Shown: positions 42,725-52,142 of the stretch, piece after piece
Layout: the number at the start of each line of letters is the position of its first letter
Position numbering within the stretch: position 1 is the stretch's first letter
Source: an uncultured Rhizobiaceae group bacterium
GTDB lineage: Bacteria; Pseudomonadota; Alphaproteobacteria; Rhizobiales; Rhizobiaceae
DNA: 64,000 nt
Assembly: GCA_937930845.1 (NCBI GenBank)
Contig: CALHBJ010000011.1
Coordinates: 62,001-126,000 of the forward strand
Direction of reading: 5' to 3'
Made by a program: the position numbers and the translations under genes
Notes under the pieces: model-generated
The model's input: only the letters and a program-made list of their open reading frames with translations
The model's database searches: none
What the model was told of the DNA's origin: nothing

Positions 42725-43225
42725 ATGCGATTATTTGTCGTCATGGGTGTCGCCGGATGTGGAAAATCCACCATTGGCGAAGGTTTGGCCCACGTCATTG
42801 GGGGCCAGTTTCTCGATGGAGATGCCTACCACCCCAAAGCCAATATTGAAAAAATGAGCCGGGGCGAGCCGCTCACCGATGAGGATCGCTGGCCCTGGCT
42901 GACAAGGTTTGGCGAGGAAATTGCTGCCCGGTCCGGCATTGTGGTTGGCGGATGTTCTTCTTTAAAGAAAAGCTATCGCGATCACATTACCAAAGCAGCT
43001 GGTGAACCGGTCATGTTCATCTATCTGGAAGGCAGCCGCGAATTGATCGCCCGGCGCATGGGCGAACGCGAAGGCCATTTCATGCCCACATCATTGCTGG
43101 AAAGCCAATTTGCTACTCTGGAGGTGCCCGGCCCGAATGAATGTGCCCTGTCGGTCAACATTGATGCGACGAAAGATATGATCATCGAGCGTATTCGTGG
43201 CGCCGTTGCTGACCTGATTGACTGA
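42725..43225 (+). CDS. gntK: gluconokinase
   Basis: VVMGVAGCGKSTIGEGLA (P-loop), FLDGDAYHPKANIEKMSRGEPLTDEDRWPWL: classic GntK. Confidence 0.95.
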   Translation: MRLFVVMGVAGCGKSTIGEGLAHVIGGQFLDGDAYHPKANIEKMSRGEPLTDEDRWPWLTRFGEEIAARSGIVVGGCSSLKKSYRDHITKAAGEPVMFIYLEGSRELIARRMGEREGHFMPTSLLESQFATLEVPGPNECALSVNIDATKDMIIERIRGAVADLID

Positions 43226-43230
43226 ACAGT

Positions 43231-43947
43231 TCAGCCCGCCCGACGGTGAATGCCAAAGCCAATGGGCTTGCGTTGATTGCCGGGCAAATCAGGATCCGGC
43301 CCCCAGATCGCCTGATAGGTGTCAAATGCCAGCCCCATGCGCTGCAATTTTACAAACAGCGCGACCAGCACCACATACCAGATCGACAAGATCAAAAACA
43401 TCCAGACCGGCGCATTGGCAACCCACAGACCCAACAGGGTCGTGACCCAGGATGCCAGCAGCGCAAAATAGCCAAGATATTTGTGCAGATATTCAAATGC
43501 CAAACGCCGGGGAGTCATGTCGTAATGGTCACCATGAATCGATCCATCCTTGGCAGGATGGGTTGGGCCACCCTTTGACCCCCGCAACCAACCGGCCAAA
43601 AATTGCAACACACAAAACCCGGCAACCGTCCAGCCCATGAGATGATGAATGCCAACGGCACTGAGCACGGGTGCGCCCTCGTCTCCCATCCCCCAGATCA
43701 GCCAAAGCGCGGCCACAACTGCAATGCCGCCCAGCGATTGCAAAATCCAGTGGCTGTGCCACCAGGTCAAATTGTCCAATTGATTGGGCCAATCCTGCTT
43801 TGGCGAAATTTTCATGAACCGCGCGATCAGAACACCTGACGGGAAAATCACACTCCAGGCAATCACCATCAGCCGTCCATGCCAGGCAATATTGTCGGGG
43901 ATCAGGTGAGCGCGCGACACATCTATGGGAAGCAAAAGCCACTCCAT
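43231..43947 (-). CDS. cytochrome b561-domain membrane protein
   Basis: WHGRLMVIAWSVIFPSGVLIARFMK, WWHSHWILQSLGG, HHLMGWTVAGFCVLQFLAGWLRG, EYLHKYLGYFALLASWVTTLLGL: paired His in TM helices. Confidence 0.78.
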   Translation of the reverse strand: MEWLLLPIDVSRAHLIPDNIAWHGRLMVIAWSVIFPSGVLIARFMKISPKQDWPNQLDNLTWWHSHWILQSLGGIAVVAALWLIWGMGDEGAPVLSAVGIHHLMGWTVAGFCVLQFLAGWLRGSKGGPTHPAKDGSIHGDHYDMTPRRLAFEYLHKYLGYFALLASWVTTLLGLWVANAPVWMFLILSIWYVVLVALFVKLQRMGLAFDTYQAIWGPDPDLPGNQRKPIGFGIHRRAG

Positions 43948-43949
43948 GA

Positions 43950-44828
43950 TCAGCCCTTCACAGCGCCAGCCGTCATGCCGGTAATAATCTGTTTGGATGC
44001 AACGAAGGTGAATATCACCGGTGGAATGGCAAGCAACATGCCCGTGGCCATGATCACCCCCCAGTCAATATCATATTCCGTAATCGAGTTTACGATTGTA
44101 ACCGGAACCGTGCGCGTGCTGCGGCCTGACAGGGCATTGCCCAACAGGAATTCATTCCAGGCAATACGAAATGTGAAAATCGCCGCCGCCGCCAGTCCGG
44201 GTTTGATGATCGGCAATACCACCAAAAAGAACACCTGAAGCGGATTAGCGCCATCCATTCGGGCCGCCTCTTCCAATTGTATCGGCACCTGAACAATGAA
44301 GCTTTGCAATATCCAGATCACGAACGGCAGATTCATCGCCACATAGACCAGTATGATGCCCGAATAAGTGCCATCGAGACCGAACTGAAATGTCCAGATG
44401 CCAAACACGGGAACAAGCAAAACGGCAGGCGGCACCATCCGCATCATCAGCGTGGTCATGGAAACAACGCCGCGCCCCATGAAGCGAAACCGCACCAGGG
44501 CATAAGCAGCCATGCAGCCGACCACCAAAGTTATGGCCGTGGATACAAGAGCAATGAATATCGAATTGCCCAGCGCCCGGCCAAAGGTTGGGTCACAATA
44601 ATTATCGCCCGCCGGCTCGTACCACAAAACATTGCACAGCACCGTTTCATAATTGCTGATTGTGGGCGTGAAGAACAACGCGCTGACATTGACATCATTC
44701 ACATCGATATTGGTTTTAAACGATGTGGCCAGCATCAACATGATGGGCCCAATCGCCATGATGATCAGGCACACCATCAGCGCATAGAACGCCGGACCGG
44801 AAGCTTTGTGAGAACTGGCTGACATCAC
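43950..44828 (-). CDS. carbohydrate ABC transporter permease (MalG-type)
   Basis: EAA loop QLEEAARMDGANPLQVFFLVVLPIIKPGLAAAAIFTFRIAWNEFLLG. Confidence 0.92.
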   Translation of the reverse strand: MMSASSHKASGPAFYALMVCLIIMAIGPIMLMLATSFKTNIDVNDVNVSALFFTPTISNYETVLCNVLWYEPAGDNYCDPTFGRALGNSIFIALVSTAITLVVGCMAAYALVRFRFMGRGVVSMTTLMMRMVPPAVLLVPVFGIWTFQFGLDGTYSGIILVYVAMNLPFVIWILQSFIVQVPIQLEEAARMDGANPLQVFFLVVLPIIKPGLAAAAIFTFRIAWNEFLLGNALSGRSTRTVPVTIVNSITEYDIDWGVIMATGMLLAIPPVIFTFVASKQIITGMTAGAVKG

Positions 44829-45746
44829 CTATGCCTCCTGCGCAGCAGCACGCAGGCGTTCCGCCCGGTTCTCTGCGCCCTTGTTGTAAAGGAACATGAT
44901 GGTCGTCAGTATAATCAGCAGGATCAGCAAATAGTTCGACATTGCAGCCGCCACGCCCAGTTCCTGAAATTCCTGCGCTGTGCGGTAAATGCGAAGACTC
45001 AATATTTCCGTTGACAGGCCAGGCCCGCCATTGGTCATTACTAGGATAACTTCCAGCACCTTGAACGCATCGATAAGGCGCAACAGCAGGGCAACGATCA
45101 GCACCGGCATCATCAGCGGCAGCTTGATGTGCCACACTTTTTGCCAGTCCGTCGCCCCGTCAATTTCCGCGGCCTCAAGCGCCGATTGCGGCAGGGATTG
45201 CAACGCCGCCAGCGACAAAATGAAAATGAAGGGGGTCCATTGCCAAACGTCAGCAATGATTACTGCCACAAAAGACCAGGTGCCATCTGACAGCCAAGGA
45301 ATGGGTTCAAAGCCCCAGTCTTTCAGCGTGCGGTTAAATATGCCCACGGTGGGGTGATACATATAACGCCACATCAGACCCACCACGATGGGCGCGATCA
45401 TCATCGGCAGGATGAAAATTGTGCGCAGCGCCGCCATGCCGCGCAGGTTCCGGTCAAGCAGCAGTGCCAGACCAACACCGATGAACATTTCCAATGTCAC
45501 CACGACGGCAGCAAATTTCAGCGTAACGCCAAAGCTTTCCCTGAAAGCCTCATCATTCCATAGATTGATGTAATTGCGCAGGCCCACAAACTCGGCTTCG
45601 CCAATATATTGCGATGGCCGCCAATCCAGAAAGCTGGCGTAAATCATATACCCAATTGGATAGAGCAGCGCGACCACCAGCAAAACAACCGCCGGGGCCA
45701 GAAACATATATGGCGTCAGTCGGTTTATTCGGGATACGGAAGTCAT
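44829..45746 (-). CDS. carbohydrate ABC transporter permease (MalF-type)
   Basis: MTSVSRINRLTPYMFLAPAVVLLVVALLYPIGYMIYASF; ALEAAEIDGATDWQKVWHIKLPLMMPVLIVALLLRLIDAFKVL. Confidence 0.92.
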   Translation of the reverse strand: MTSVSRINRLTPYMFLAPAVVLLVVALLYPIGYMIYASFLDWRPSQYIGEAEFVGLRNYINLWNDEAFRESFGVTLKFAAVVVTLEMFIGVGLALLLDRNLRGMAALRTIFILPMMIAPIVVGLMWRYMYHPTVGIFNRTLKDWGFEPIPWLSDGTWSFVAVIIADVWQWTPFIFILSLAALQSLPQSALEAAEIDGATDWQKVWHIKLPLMMPVLIVALLLRLIDAFKVLEVILVMTNGGPGLSTEILSLRIYRTAQEFQELGVAAAMSNYLLILLIILTTIMFLYNKGAENRAERLRAAAQEA

Positions 45747-45903
45747 TGTGTATCTTTCCGGCGCGCCGGCGCAAATAGCAATCAATCGGGTCCAAAAAAC
45801 GGTGCCCCGCTTGCACGGGGAAGCAGCGAGGCACCGCCGGGAGGGCCGTTTCAACCTTAGGGTAAAGGGAAACAGCAGCTACCGGGTCAGCAGTATGAAG
45901 TGG

Positions 45904-47250
45904 TTACTTCTTCCAGGTGTAGTAACCAGCCTCATCCATGATGGCGCGGGCACGATCAGCCACACCATCAAGTGCTTCCTTGGGGTCCAGACCTTCGGTC
46001 AATACCTTGGACATGGTTGTACCGATATCGGCATTGATCTTACCCCAGGTTGGGATAATCGGACGCCAGTCGGGATCAGCATGTTTCAACGCTTCACCAA
46101 ATGTTGCGGAATAGGGGTATTTCGCCTGCAGGTCCGCATTGGCATAGGTTGAGAATCTCGACGGGTTACCACCAGCCATGGCCACCATCAGGTCGCCCTT
46201 TTTGGAAGTGAGCCACTGCATCAGCAGGAAAGCTGCATCTTTGTTTTTCGCATTGCGCGGAATGCCAATGCCAAAACCACCGGTCTGAGATCCGCGACGC
46301 ACGCCTTTTGGATGCAGTGCATATCCCACCTTACCGACAACCTTGCTCTTGGAAGGGTCTTCAAAACCGGCCGCAAATGCAATTGAATCCATGAACATGG
46401 CAGACGTGCCCTGCTGGAACGATGCAGCAGCTTCCGCCGGGCCAAACGTGGTCGCACCTTCTGGCCCGCAATCCACGATGGTTTTCAGCGCCTTGGCTGC
46501 CTGAACACCCGCCTCGTTGTTGATGATCGGGTTCCACTCATCGTCAAATACCCGTCCGCCCAATGGTGCCAGATGAAGCAGGAATGCGTGGCTTGCCTGG
46601 TGGCCGGAAGCAGCGCGGGAAGCCATGCCACCCATGCCTTTTTCCACTTCTGGAATTTTGCACGCAGCGGCCAGCAATTGGTCATAGGTTTCCGGCACGG
46701 CAATACCGTGCTTTTCGAAAATATCCTTGCGATAGGCCAAGACAGATGTTTCAGAGCCGAAAGGAATACCAAACAGAGATCCCGTTGGACCAGGCAGATA
46801 ACCCTTTTTGCCGCCCGCAACGCCGATGTTTTGGACGTAACCGTCAATCAGATCATCTGGATCATATTTCGGGTCCGCCAATTTCGGGTTCATGAAAAAG
46901 CGGGCCAGGTTTTCCAGCTGGTCGGCAAACACGTAATCTGCCTTGGAAAACACCACATAGGACATCAGGTCATAATCGCCCTGACGTTTTGTCAGTTCCA
47001 GGGTCGATTTTTCCCGCAGCTTCAAATATTGCAGCTGATCAACTTCAACCTTGATGCCGGTTTCTTTGGTAAACTCAGGCAGGATTTTCATCACCGCATT
47101 GTAGTGGGGATGTGCCGGGAAAATTGCCGTTACGGTTTGCCCCTTAAAGGCATCATATGGCCCCTTGGCGTGTCCATCTGCCAGAGCGAAGCTGGTTGTT
47201 GCAACCAACATCGTTGTTGCGACCATGGTCGCTTTCAGTGAGTTCAGCAT
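45904..47250 (-). CDS. carbohydrate ABC transporter substrate-binding protein
   Basis: Signal peptide MLNSLKATMVATTMLVATTSFALA; family 1 SBP body (TVTAIFPAHPHYNAVMKILPEFTKETGIKVEVDQLQYLKLREKSTLEL). Confidence 0.9.
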   Translation of the reverse strand: MLNSLKATMVATTMLVATTSFALADGHAKGPYDAFKGQTVTAIFPAHPHYNAVMKILPEFTKETGIKVEVDQLQYLKLREKSTLELTKRQGDYDLMSYVVFSKADYVFADQLENLARFFMNPKLADPKYDPDDLIDGYVQNIGVAGGKKGYLPGPTGSLFGIPFGSETSVLAYRKDIFEKHGIAVPETYDQLLAAACKIPEVEKGMGGMASRAASGHQASHAFLLHLAPLGGRVFDDEWNPIINNEAGVQAAKALKTIVDCGPEGATTFGPAEAAASFQQGTSAMFMDSIAFAAGFEDPSKSKVVGKVGYALHPKGVRRGSQTGGFGIGIPRNAKNKDAAFLLMQWLTSKKGDLMVAMAGGNPSRFSTYANADLQAKYPYSATFGEALKHADPDWRPIIPTWGKINADIGTTMSKVLTEGLDPKEALDGVADRARAIMDEAGYYTWKK

Positions 47251-47276
47251 AGTGGTTCCTCCCTTGCTGGTTTTCT

Positions 47277-48362
47277 TCAAAGTCGTAGGCCGGTCGTTTT
47301 GTCGAACACCATGATCTCATTTGTGCGAATGCCGAATGTCAGCATGCCGCCTGATTTCACGGGCGAAGCACTTTCGTGTTCAACGAGAATGTCGCTGTCG
47401 CCGCAGCGTGTTACCAATGTCGATTGCGCCCCCAGATATTCCGAAACAACCAGTCGAAGATCGATGGTCGCGTCAGACTTTGCGGGCTTTGTCGTGAACG
47501 AAGACGGGCGAATGCCCAAAGTGACGTCCCGGGACGCATGACTTTCCAGAATCCTGGCCGTCGCAGCGGGCAGTGCGATCTTGAAACCTTCGCCTTGAAC
47601 GAAGGTCTTGGATTTTTCCGTTATGATGGTGCCATCGAGAAAATTCATCGTGGGGCTGCCAATAAAACCAGCCACAAACCGATTGACCGGCGTCTTGAAC
47701 AATTCCTCCGGCGTGCCCTGTTGCTGGATAAGCCCTTCGGACATGACCACGATACGGTCGCCCAACGTCATGGCTTCAATTTGGTCATGGGTCACATAAA
47801 TCATGTTCTTGTCGAGCGTATCGCGCATCTCCGCCAGTTCCGTGCGCATCTTGGCGCGCAGCTTGGCATCGAGATTGGACAGGGGTTCATCGAACAGGAA
47901 TGTTGAAGCATCCCTCACCAAAGCACGGCCCATGGCAACGCGCTGGCGCTGGCCACCGGAAAGCTCGGCAGGCTTTCGATCAAGCAAGTGGCCGATATTC
48001 AACATATTGGCGACCCGCTTTACCTTTTCATCGATTTCCGATGCAGGTGCACGTTTGAGGCGCAGGGCAAACGACATGTTCCTCGCGATATTCATATGCG
48101 GGTACAACGCATAGTCCTGGAACACCATCGCCAGATCGCGCTGTTTCGGCGGCAAGTGGCCGATTGGTTTTTCATCAAAATAAACTTCACCACCGCTCAG
48201 GTCTTCAAGACCGGCAAGAATGCGCAACGTGGTGGATTTGCCACAACCAGACGGGCCAACAAGTACAGTGAACTCGCCATCATCCATGGTGAGATCAAGC
48301 GGCGGCAACACTCGCACCGCGCCATAACTCTTCTCAACCTGCTCCAATCGGATTGTTGGCAA
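47277..48362 (-). CDS. carbohydrate ABC transporter ATP-binding protein (UgpC/MalK type)
   Basis: [74 protein letters not shown]. Start uncertain; TTG at 48362 proposed. Confidence 0.88.
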   Translation of the reverse strand: MPTIRLEQVEKSYGAVRVLPPLDLTMDDGEFTVLVGPSGCGKSTTLRILAGLEDLSGGEVYFDEKPIGHLPPKQRDLAMVFQDYALYPHMNIARNMSFALRLKRAPASEIDEKVKRVANMLNIGHLLDRKPAELSGGQRQRVAMGRALVRDASTFLFDEPLSNLDAKLRAKMRTELAEMRDTLDKNMIYVTHDQIEAMTLGDRIVVMSEGLIQQQGTPEELFKTPVNRFVAGFIGSPTMNFLDGTIITEKSKTFVQGEGFKIALPAATARILESHASRDVTLGIRPSSFTTKPAKSDATIDLRLVVSEYLGAQSTLVTRCGDSDILVEHESASPVKSGGMLTFGIRTNEIMVFDKTTGLRL

Positions 48363-48447
48363 CGTGTCCTCCCAGTCATCCGGTGCCGCCGTGACACCCT
48401 TAACAGAGCCCACACAGACCACCGGTTCAAACGAAAATTCAAAAAAC

Positions 48448-48465
48448 AACGTTAGCGCTAACGTT
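48448..48465. promoter_or_regulatory. LacI-family operator candidate for the sugar ABC operon
   Basis: AACGTTAGCGCTAACGTT, perfect 18-bp palindrome between the ABC operon and the LacI gene. Confidence 0.8.
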
Positions 48466-48517
48466 AAATTGGGCGTAAGATCGGGCCTCCTACGTGACAC
48501 CTAAAGAAGGGTCTTCA

Positions 48518-49555
48518 ATGTCCAATCCCGATGACCATTCCCCTCCCCGCGCACGTATTGAAGACGTGGCCCGTGAAGCAAAAGTAAGCATTATGTCGGT
48601 GTCGCGGGCGATGCGGGGCGTTGAAGGATTGTCTGCCCAAAAGCGCGCCGAAATCCTCAAGGTCGCGCGGCGTCTGGGCTACGAACCTTCCAGCGTGGCG
48701 GGTTCCCTGGCAGCCGCAAACTCCACATTGATCGGCGTCAGCGTACCCACACTCAACGACGATGTATTTGGTGAAATTTTTGCCGGAATGCGCCCGGTAT
48801 TCAGCGCTTCAGGTTTTCAGACGGTATTCGACACCACCGAATACCAACTCAAACGCGAGGAAAACTGGATCGAACGGATGATTGCGTGGCGACCGGCGGG
48901 CATCGTGCTCAGTGGTGTCGATCACAGCAAGGCCTCGCGACGTAAGCTGATCAACAGCGGCATTCCCACGCTGGAAATCTGGGACCATGCGGATACGCCA
49001 ATCGACCTGTGTGTGGGCATAGACCATTATGATGCGGGGCGTCAGGCAGCCGCTTATCTGTTGTCACTGGGCTATACCCGACCGGCATATGTGGGCGTTG
49101 AATACCAACGCGACCAACGCGCCGACAAGAGACTGGACGGATTTCAGGAAGGTTTTGAAGCCGCCGGGCACCGGCTGATTGCCATCGAACGGCTTGAAGA
49201 GGCCGTTTCATTTGAAGCAGGTAAACAGGGTGTCGATCAATTGTTCGCCCGCCTGCCCGTCATCCCGGATGTGTTATATTTCCTCAATGATCACATGGCA
49301 CTAGGTGGTCTGCTGGAATGTGAAAGCCGGGGCCTTAATGTGCCAGATGATATTGGCATAGTCGGGTTCAACGGCCTCAACATCAACCGGGTTCTGGCCA
49401 AGCCCATCACCACGTCCATCACCCCAAGACTGAACATGGGACGCACCGGCGCCAGCATGCTGGTTGCGCGGATACGCAATGCCAAAACCGAACCCAGTCT
49501 CGCTTTGCCCGTGACACTTTTTGAAGGCGAGACAACGCGCACACAAGCTGAATAA
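48518..49555 (+). CDS. LacI-family transcriptional regulator
   Basis: ARIEDVAREAKVSIMSVSRAMRGVEGLSAQKRAEILKVARRLGYEPSSVAGSLA HTH plus periplasmic-binding-like effector domain. Confidence 0.93.
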   Translation: MSNPDDHSPPRARIEDVAREAKVSIMSVSRAMRGVEGLSAQKRAEILKVARRLGYEPSSVAGSLAAANSTLIGVSVPTLNDDVFGEIFAGMRPVFSASGFQTVFDTTEYQLKREENWIERMIAWRPAGIVLSGVDHSKASRRKLINSGIPTLEIWDHADTPIDLCVGIDHYDAGRQAAAYLLSLGYTRPAYVGVEYQRDQRADKRLDGFQEGFEAAGHRLIAIERLEEAVSFEAGKQGVDQLFARLPVIPDVLYFLNDHMALGGLLECESRGLNVPDDIGIVGFNGLNINRVLAKPITTSITPRLNMGRTGASMLVARIRNAKTEPSLALPVTLFEGETTRTQAE

Positions 49556-49610
49556 CCACAATCACCCCTACGCCCATAACCGGCGTTGACCTGCCTACCT
49601 GCAATGCTAT

Positions 49611-49626
49611 TTGTTAGCGATAACAA
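49611..49626. promoter_or_regulatory. GntR/IdnR-type operator candidate, copy 3 (variant)
   Basis: TTGTTA-GCGA-TAACAA immediately upstream of the second LacI gene; shares half-sites with 40300 and 41884. Confidence 0.65.
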
Positions 49627-49642
49627 TCAGGAGTTTGCAGCG

Positions 49643-50656
49643 TTGAAAACCCGGCCCGCGACCATGGCAGATGTGGGTAAATTGGCAGGCGTTTCGCCCA
49701 TGACGGTGTCGCGCGCCCTGCGCCCGGACACGTCGGTGAGCACCAAGACCCGCGAAAAAATCGAAAAGGCGGCCAAGGAACTCGGCTATCTCATCGATTC
49801 AAATGCCGCAGGATTCGCCTCTCGCCGAACCGGTTTTGTGGCTGTGACAATTCCCTCCATCAACAATGCAAACTTCGCTGACACCTTGCGCGGCCTCACC
49901 GATGGTCTCAAGCAAAGCGGCCTTCAGGTATTGCTCGGCTACACCAATTACGATGTGGCCGAAGAGGAACGGCTGGTGGAACAATTGCTAAAGCGCCGAC
50001 CCGAAGCGATTGTCGTCACCGGGGGAAATCACACCCCCCATTGCCGCGCATTGCTGCAAAATGCCGGAATACCGGTTTTGGAAATATGGGACGATCCAGC
50101 CGACCCGGTAGACACTGTGATCGGATTTTCCAACGCTGGAGCCTGCGCCCTGATCGTTGAACATCTGGTGGCGCAGGGCCATACGCGCATTGGATTTCTG
50201 GGCAGCGACGAGACCCGCGACCGGCGCGGCAAGGATCGCCATCTTGGTTTCGTCGAGGCATTGGAGAGACACGGTCTGGTCAGCGACCGTACCATTTTCA
50301 GCGCCATTGCCCCATCTTCCATGCGCGAGGGCGCGGCCTGTGCAACCCAATTGCTGGACCGCTGGCCAGACACCCAGGCAATCATGTGCGTCTCTGATCT
50401 TGTTGCCTTTGGTGCCATGAGCCAATGCCAGCGCAGGGGGCTGAAAGTGCCCCAGGACATCGCCATTTGCGGCTTTGGGGCTTACGATCTGTCAGAATTT
50501 GCGGTTCCCGCAATCACCACAATTGATGTGGGTGCCGGACAAATTGGCGCCACTACGGCCCAGACCGTCCTTGACCGTTTGATGGGCAACACGCCCAACC
50601 CCTCCCGCATATTGCTGACACCCAAGGTGATTGTTCGCGAAAGTTCCGCAAGTTAG
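49643..50656 (+). CDS. LacI-family regulator, GntR-like (gluconate/idonate type)
   Basis: ATMADVGKLAGVSPMTVSRALRPDTSVSTKTREKIEKAAKELGYLIDSNAAGFASRRTGFVAVTIPSINNANFADTLRGLTDGL. TTG start preceded by AGGAG. Confidence 0.88.
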   Translation: MKTRPATMADVGKLAGVSPMTVSRALRPDTSVSTKTREKIEKAAKELGYLIDSNAAGFASRRTGFVAVTIPSINNANFADTLRGLTDGLKQSGLQVLLGYTNYDVAEEERLVEQLLKRRPEAIVVTGGNHTPHCRALLQNAGIPVLEIWDDPADPVDTVIGFSNAGACALIVEHLVAQGHTRIGFLGSDETRDRRGKDRHLGFVEALERHGLVSDRTIFSAIAPSSMREGAACATQLLDRWPDTQAIMCVSDLVAFGAMSQCQRRGLKVPQDIAICGFGAYDLSEFAVPAITTIDVGAGQIGATTAQTVLDRLMGNTPNPSRILLTPKVIVRESSAS

Positions 50657-50735
50657 GCAAGGATTGCATTGCCACGCTGGTACATCTGGTCAATCATCAA
50701 AGCATTGTCCACCATCCAGCAAGCGTATCGGTTCC

Positions 50736-52142
50736 ATGACGGAAAACCTGTCGAGCGATTATCTCATCATAGGCAGCGGAGCTGTGGGCATGGCCTTTGC
50801 TGACACGATGTTGTCGGACAGCGATGCCGACATGATCATCGTCGACCGCCATGCCAAACCAGGTGGGCACTGGAACCTGGCTTATCCTTTCGTGACCCTG
50901 CATCAGCCCTCCGCATTCTACGGGGTGAGTTCGCGCGAATTAAGCAACAATCAGCTCGACCAGACAGGCTTGAACACAGGATTGGCAAGTCTCGCTTCAG
51001 GGGCCGCGGTGAGCGCCTATTTCGACGCGATCATGCGTGAACGATTTCTGCCTTCCGGGCGTGTTCGGTTTTTCCCAATGTGCGATTATCTGGGCAATGG
51101 AATGTTCAAATCCCTGCTGACCGGTGCAGAATTTAATGTCAGCGTGAACCGAAAAACGGTGGATGCAACCTATCTGAAAACCACCATCCCGGCCACGCAC
51201 ACACCGTCATTTTCGGTTCAGGAAGGACAGCTTTTCATACCTGTAAATGATCTGCCCAAAGTCACCCAAAAACCCGATGGTTATGTGGTGATTGGGGGTG
51301 GCAAGACCGGCATTGATGCCTGCCTGTGGCTGATGGAAAATGGTGTATCGCCCAACGCCATTTGCTGGATCATGCCCCGTGACGGCTGGTTGCTCGACCG
51401 CCGCAACACCCAGTCCAGCGTTGAATTCTTCACGGACACGATGGGCGCCCACGCAGCTCAGTTTGAAGCCATTGCCGCCGCCACCAGCGTGGATGATTTG
51501 TTTGACCGCCTGGAAAAAGCCGGCGTTTTATTGCGCATAGATCCATCGGTGAAACCCTTAATGTTCCATGGCGCAACCGTCAGCCAGGCGGAGTTGACAC
51601 AATTACGCCGCATCAAAAACATCGCCCGCATGGGCCGGGTAAAGCACCTTGGGCTTGATCAAATTGAGCTGGTCGCGGGAACGATCAAGACCACGCCCAA
51701 CACATTACACATTGACTGTTCCGCCAGCGCGATCACCAATCTAAACACCAAACCCGTTTTTCAGGGCGACCTGATCACACCCCAGGCCGTGCGGTCCTAT
51801 CAGCCGGTCTTCAGCGCTTCGCTCATCGCCCATGTGGAAGCGACACGTAAAACCGATGAAGAGAAGAACAGCCTGTGTGAAGTCGTACCCCTGCCCAATC
51901 GTGATACCGATTGGATTCGCATGATGGTCCCCTTCATGATGAACCAGTATCAATGGTCCAGGGATTCGCAATTGCGCGCCTGGCTGGCCAATAACCGTCT
52001 GGATGGATTCAGCCGCATGGTGCGAGATGTGGACAAGGAGGATACGGAAAAACACGCCATTCTTCAGCGAATTCGGCGCAGTTCCATGCCAGCCATGGCA
52101 AATCTTCAAAATCTTATTGCCGAATTGGACAAGGCTTCATGA
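50736..52142 (+). CDS. FAD/NAD(P)-dependent oxidoreductase, monooxygenase-like, unknown substrate
   Basis: DYLIIGSGAVGMAFADTMLSDSDADMIIVDRHAKPGGHWNLAYPFVTLHQPSAFYG; second dinucleotide motif VVIGGGKTGIDACLWL. Confidence 0.82.
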   Translation: MTENLSSDYLIIGSGAVGMAFADTMLSDSDADMIIVDRHAKPGGHWNLAYPFVTLHQPSAFYGVSSRELSNNQLDQTGLNTGLASLASGAAVSAYFDAIMRERFLPSGRVRFFPMCDYLGNGMFKSLLTGAEFNVSVNRKTVDATYLKTTIPATHTPSFSVQEGQLFIPVNDLPKVTQKPDGYVVIGGGKTGIDACLWLMENGVSPNAICWIMPRDGWLLDRRNTQSSVEFFTDTMGAHAAQFEAIAAATSVDDLFDRLEKAGVLLRIDPSVKPLMFHGATVSQAELTQLRRIKNIARMGRVKHLGLDQIELVAGTIKTTPNTLHIDCSASAITNLNTKPVFQGDLITPQAVRSYQPVFSASLIAHVEATRKTDEEKNSLCEVVPLPNRDTDWIRMMVPFMMNQYQWSRDSQLRAWLANNRLDGFSRMVRDVDKEDTEKHAILQRIRRSSMPAMANLQNLIAELDKAS

